This document shows, piece after piece, positions 62,200 through 64,000 of a stretch of DNA of 64,000 bases. Both the position numbers and the translations under genes were made by a program. The DNA is taken from positions 9,355,001 to 9,419,000 of the forward strand of contig NZ_CP107783.1 in NCBI RefSeq assembly GCF_036345255.1, written 5' to 3'. This DNA comes from Streptomyces sp. NBC_00569. Lineage in GTDB: Bacteria; Actinomycetota; Actinomycetes; Streptomycetales; Streptomycetaceae. The number at the start of each line of letters is the position of its first letter. The first letter of the stretch is position 1. A model generated the notes under the pieces. It ran no database searches. It was not told the DNA's origin and saw only the letters and a list, made by a program, of their open reading frames with translations.

Positions 62200-63126
62200 T
62201 CACGGTGAGGGTGTCCTGGTGGTCGTGGCGACCGCCCGGTGGAGGGCGTTCCGGCAGGCCAGGATGGCGGGGTGCTCGGCGCGTCCGCGGCGTACGACGG
62301 TGAAGACGCGGCGTGCGCGCTGTCCGCGGGGGAGTCGGCGCAGAGTGACGGTCGGTGGCTGCCCGCTCCAGACGAGGTCGGGGAGGAAGGCGGCGGCATG
62401 CCGTTGCTCGACGAGGCGGAGGTGGAGCAGCAGGTCGGTGGTCTCGAACCGTACGTCGGGTTCGAAGCCCGCGTTGCGGCACAGAGTCATGGCCCAGTGC
62501 CGCGCGGTCGTGCCCTCGGGTTCCATCACCCAGGCGTGGTTTGCGAGCGAGCGCAACGCAGCTGTCGGGCCGTCGGTGTCCGGGCTCTCGACCGGTTCGG
62601 GCAGCGCGAGATGCAGGGGGTCGCTGAGCAGGTCCTCCTGTTCGAGTTCGGCGGGGCGCGCGTTGGGGTTGCCGGGGTACTCCTCGGCGAGGACCAGGTC
62701 GAAGTCTCGGGCCTGCAGCGCGGGAAGCGCCGCTTCGGGTTCCAACTGCGTGAGGTGAACGCGTAGTTGTGGATGCCGGTCGCGCAGCAGGTCGAGCGCC
62801 GCGGGGACCAGGGTCAGGGCGGCCGTCTGGAACGAGGCGATGCGCAGGGTGCCGGTCAGATCGGTGAGGGAGGTGGCGATCTCCGCCTCCGCGCGCTCCA
62901 GGCGTTCGAGGACCGCTTCGGTGTGGGCGACGAGGATCTCGGCCTGCTCGGTCAGCCGCACCCGTCGCCCGACCGGTTCGAGCAGCGGAACGCCGGCTTC
63001 GGCCTCGAGTTGCGAGAGCTGCTGGGAGACGGAGGACGGCGCGTAGGACAGGGCCGCGGCGACGGCTGCCAGGGTGCCGCGGTGTTTGAGCTCGCGCAGC
63101 AGCCGCAGCCTGTGCAGGTCGAACAT
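62200..63126 (-). CDS. LysR-family regulator divergent from a PLP lyase
   Basis: 308 residues from ATG 63126 with CAGGAGAGG upstream. HTH: DLHRLRLLRELKHRGTLAAV, AAALSYAPSSVSQQLSQLEA; effector domain from about 90 (LRIASFQTAALTLVPAALDL). The QLSQLE and SSVSQQ pattern is typical of actinobacterial LysR regulators that respond to amino acids. It faces the diaminopropionate ammonia-lyase-like gene across a 130-bp region containing dyads. Confidence 0.9.
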   Translation of the reverse strand: MFDLHRLRLLRELKHRGTLAAVAAALSYAPSSVSQQLSQLEAEAGVPLLEPVGRRVRLTEQAEILVAHTEAVLERLERAEAEIATSLTDLTGTLRIASFQTAALTLVPAALDLLRDRHPQLRVHLTQLEPEAALPALQARDFDLVLAEEYPGNPNARPAELEQEDLLSDPLHLALPEPVESPDTDGPTAALRSLANHAWVMEPEGTTARHWAMTLCRNAGFEPDVRFETTDLLLHLRLVEQRHAAAFLPDLVWSGQPPTVTLRRLPRGQRARRVFTVVRRGRAEHPAILACRNALHRAVATTTRTPSP

Positions 63127-63190
63127 GGCGGATCCCTCTCCTGGCCCTCGCGCAGCGCCTTGGCGACCACCGGCCTCAATGGTCGGGTTC

Positions 63191-63218
63191 TTCGAATGGT
63201 ATCCGTCGAAAACATTCG
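63191..63218. promoter_or_regulatory. Overlapping dyads in the LysR/ammonia-lyase intergenic region
   Basis: CGAATG (63193-63198) pairs with CATTCG (63213-63218); TTCGA (63191-63195) pairs with TCGAA (63206-63210). Both are centred near 63203, between the LysR start (63126) and the lyase start (63256). Plausible LysR recognition and activation sites. Confidence 0.4.
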
Positions 63219-63255
63219 CTGGACCGATCACCGACGCGTGACTCACCCTGTGCGT

Positions 63256-64000
63256 ATGCCTGAGAACGCCTCGTCTCCCCGTACGCCGCCGTGGTTCGCG
63301 CGGCCCGGCTCCCGCGCGTGGAGATGCGCAGCCGCTCCCGCCGAAGTGCGGGAATTCCATGCCGCGCTGGCCGACTACGCACCCACACCACTCACAGAAC
63401 TCCCGCTCCTGGCAAGCGAGTTGCGTGTCGGGCGGGTCTTCGTCAAGGATGAGTCGTGCCGTCTCGGGCTCCCCGCGTTCAAGGCGCTGGGTGCTTCCTG
63501 GGCGGTCCACCGCACCCTTGCCGAGCGCGCCGCAAGCGGGAGCGCGTCGGGCCCGGTGACCCTGGTGACCGCCACCGACGGCAACCACGGACGGGCGGTG
63601 GCCCGCACGGCACGCCTGCTGGGGCAGCATGCCCGCGTCTTCGTACCGCAGGGTGTGCATCCGCAGGCCGTGGCGGCCATCGTCGCCGAGGGGGCGAAGG
63701 TCACCGAGGTCGCGGGGGCGTACGACGAGGCGGTGCGCCTCGCGGCCGAGGCGGCCGCCCCGGCGGACGCGGTTCTGGTCCAGGACACCGCCTGGCCGGG
63801 CTACGAGGAGATCCCGGGGTGGATCGTCGAGGGCTACTCCACCCTCTGTGCCGAGATCGACGAGCAGTTGGCGGCGGCAGGTGTCCTTGACGGCCCTGAC
63901 CTGGTCGCCGTACCGGTGGGAGTGGGGTCCCTCGCCCAGGCCGTGGTGACCCATTACCGCAGCCGGCCGTCCGGGCGGGCACCGGCGCTGCTGTCGGTGG
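63256..64000 (+). CDS. Diaminopropionate ammonia-lyase-like PLP enzyme (cut by window end)
   Basis: The first 248 residues of a fold-type II PLP enzyme are visible. Seen: VFVKDESCRLGLPAFKALGA with the PLP lysine at about 79, TATDGNHGRAVARTARLLGQ binding the phosphate and carboxylate, and VPVGVGSLAQAVVTHYR, the glycine loop. The combination FVKDES...FKALGAS...TDGNHG is that of diaminopropionate ammonia-lyase, which degrades 2,3-diaminopropionate to pyruvate and ammonia. The C-terminus is outside. Divergent from a LysR gene that probably controls it. Confidence 0.85.
   Translation, partial: MPENASSPRTPPWFARPGSRAWRCAAAPAEVREFHAALADYAPTPLTELPLLASELRVGRVFVKDESCRLGLPAFKALGASWAVHRTLAERAASGSASGPVTLVTATDGNHGRAVARTARLLGQHARVFVPQGVHPQAVAAIVAEGAKVTEVAGAYDEAVRLAAEAAAPADAVLVQDTAWPGYEEIPGWIVEGYSTLCAEIDEQLAAAGVLDGPDLVAVPVGVGSLAQAVVTHYRSRPSGRAPALLSV

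Overview
The window is high-GC actinobacterial DNA, almost certainly from the chromosome of a Streptomyces or close relative. Evidence: third-position GC bias throughout, frequent GTG starts and 4-nt GTGA/ATGA overlaps, many TetR/LysR/GntR/IclR regulators, an ECF42-type sigma factor with its DGPF partner, and AdpA-like binding motifs. No rRNA, tRNA, CRISPR array, prophage or intact transposase was seen. The gene content is catabolic and accessory rather than core.

Layout. 1-1.4 kb: 5' part of a gap (GAPDH) gene and a GlxA/AraC-type regulator, with a paired AdpA-like site between them. 1.7-5.2 kb: a gene cemetery (FMN reductase, F420 nitroreductase, methyltransferase, MFS transporter and IclR relics) around one intact secreted hydrolase. 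5.3-12 kb: pobA (4-hydroxybenzoate hydroxylase), a phosphotriesterase-family lactonase, DinB and pyruvate carboxylase. 12.5-15.4 kb: a small membrane protein, a 182-bp MITE-like element, a secreted protein and an MFS transporter. 15.5-18.9 kb: a sulfane-sulfur detoxification locus (CstR-like repressor, persulfide dioxygenase-rhodanese, TSUP exporter, membrane rhodanese). 19-20.7 kb: DGPF/YciI protein plus ECF42 sigma factor. 20.8-26.8 kb: TauD/TfdA dioxygenase behind a dead MFS gene, two TetR regulators, acyl-CoA synthetase and an AidB-like acyl-CoA dehydrogenase. 27-30.5 kb: YjbR-like protein, two LysR regulators and an EamA exporter.

30.5-38.8 kb: sarcosine catabolic operon glyA-soxB-soxD-soxA-soxG-(sdaA relic)-purU with a divergent GntR regulator and a perfect TGATATATCA-core operator. 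Sarcosine is oxidised to glycine and 5,10-CH2-THF, GlyA makes serine, and PurU can release formate and THF. The serine dehydratase expected between soxG and purU survives only as its C-terminal tail. 39-45.7 kb: thioesterase, LysE exporter with Lrp regulator, a ThDP enzyme and an Orn/Lys/Arg decarboxylase.

45.7-56 kb: histidine utilisation island: hutI, IclR, hutH, amino-acid permease, IclR, HutC-type GntR and hutU-hutG. Together they encode the whole four-step route from histidine to glutamate plus formamide. Related palindromes lie upstream of hutH and hutU. 56-64 kb: hydrolase, another relic zone (ATPase, MarR, MerR/TioE, erythromycin esterase, azlD), a TetR/GNAT pair, and a LysR regulator divergent from a diaminopropionate ammonia-lyase-like gene cut by the window end.

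Two themes recur. First, several divergent gene pairs appear to have lost both 5' halves and the shared promoter, leaving two 3' remnants back to back. Second, short tandem arrays sit in gaps or at gene ends: three sequence-unrelated arrays of period 7, one of 12 and one of 32. All calls come from reading the sequence and its translations; no database search was run.
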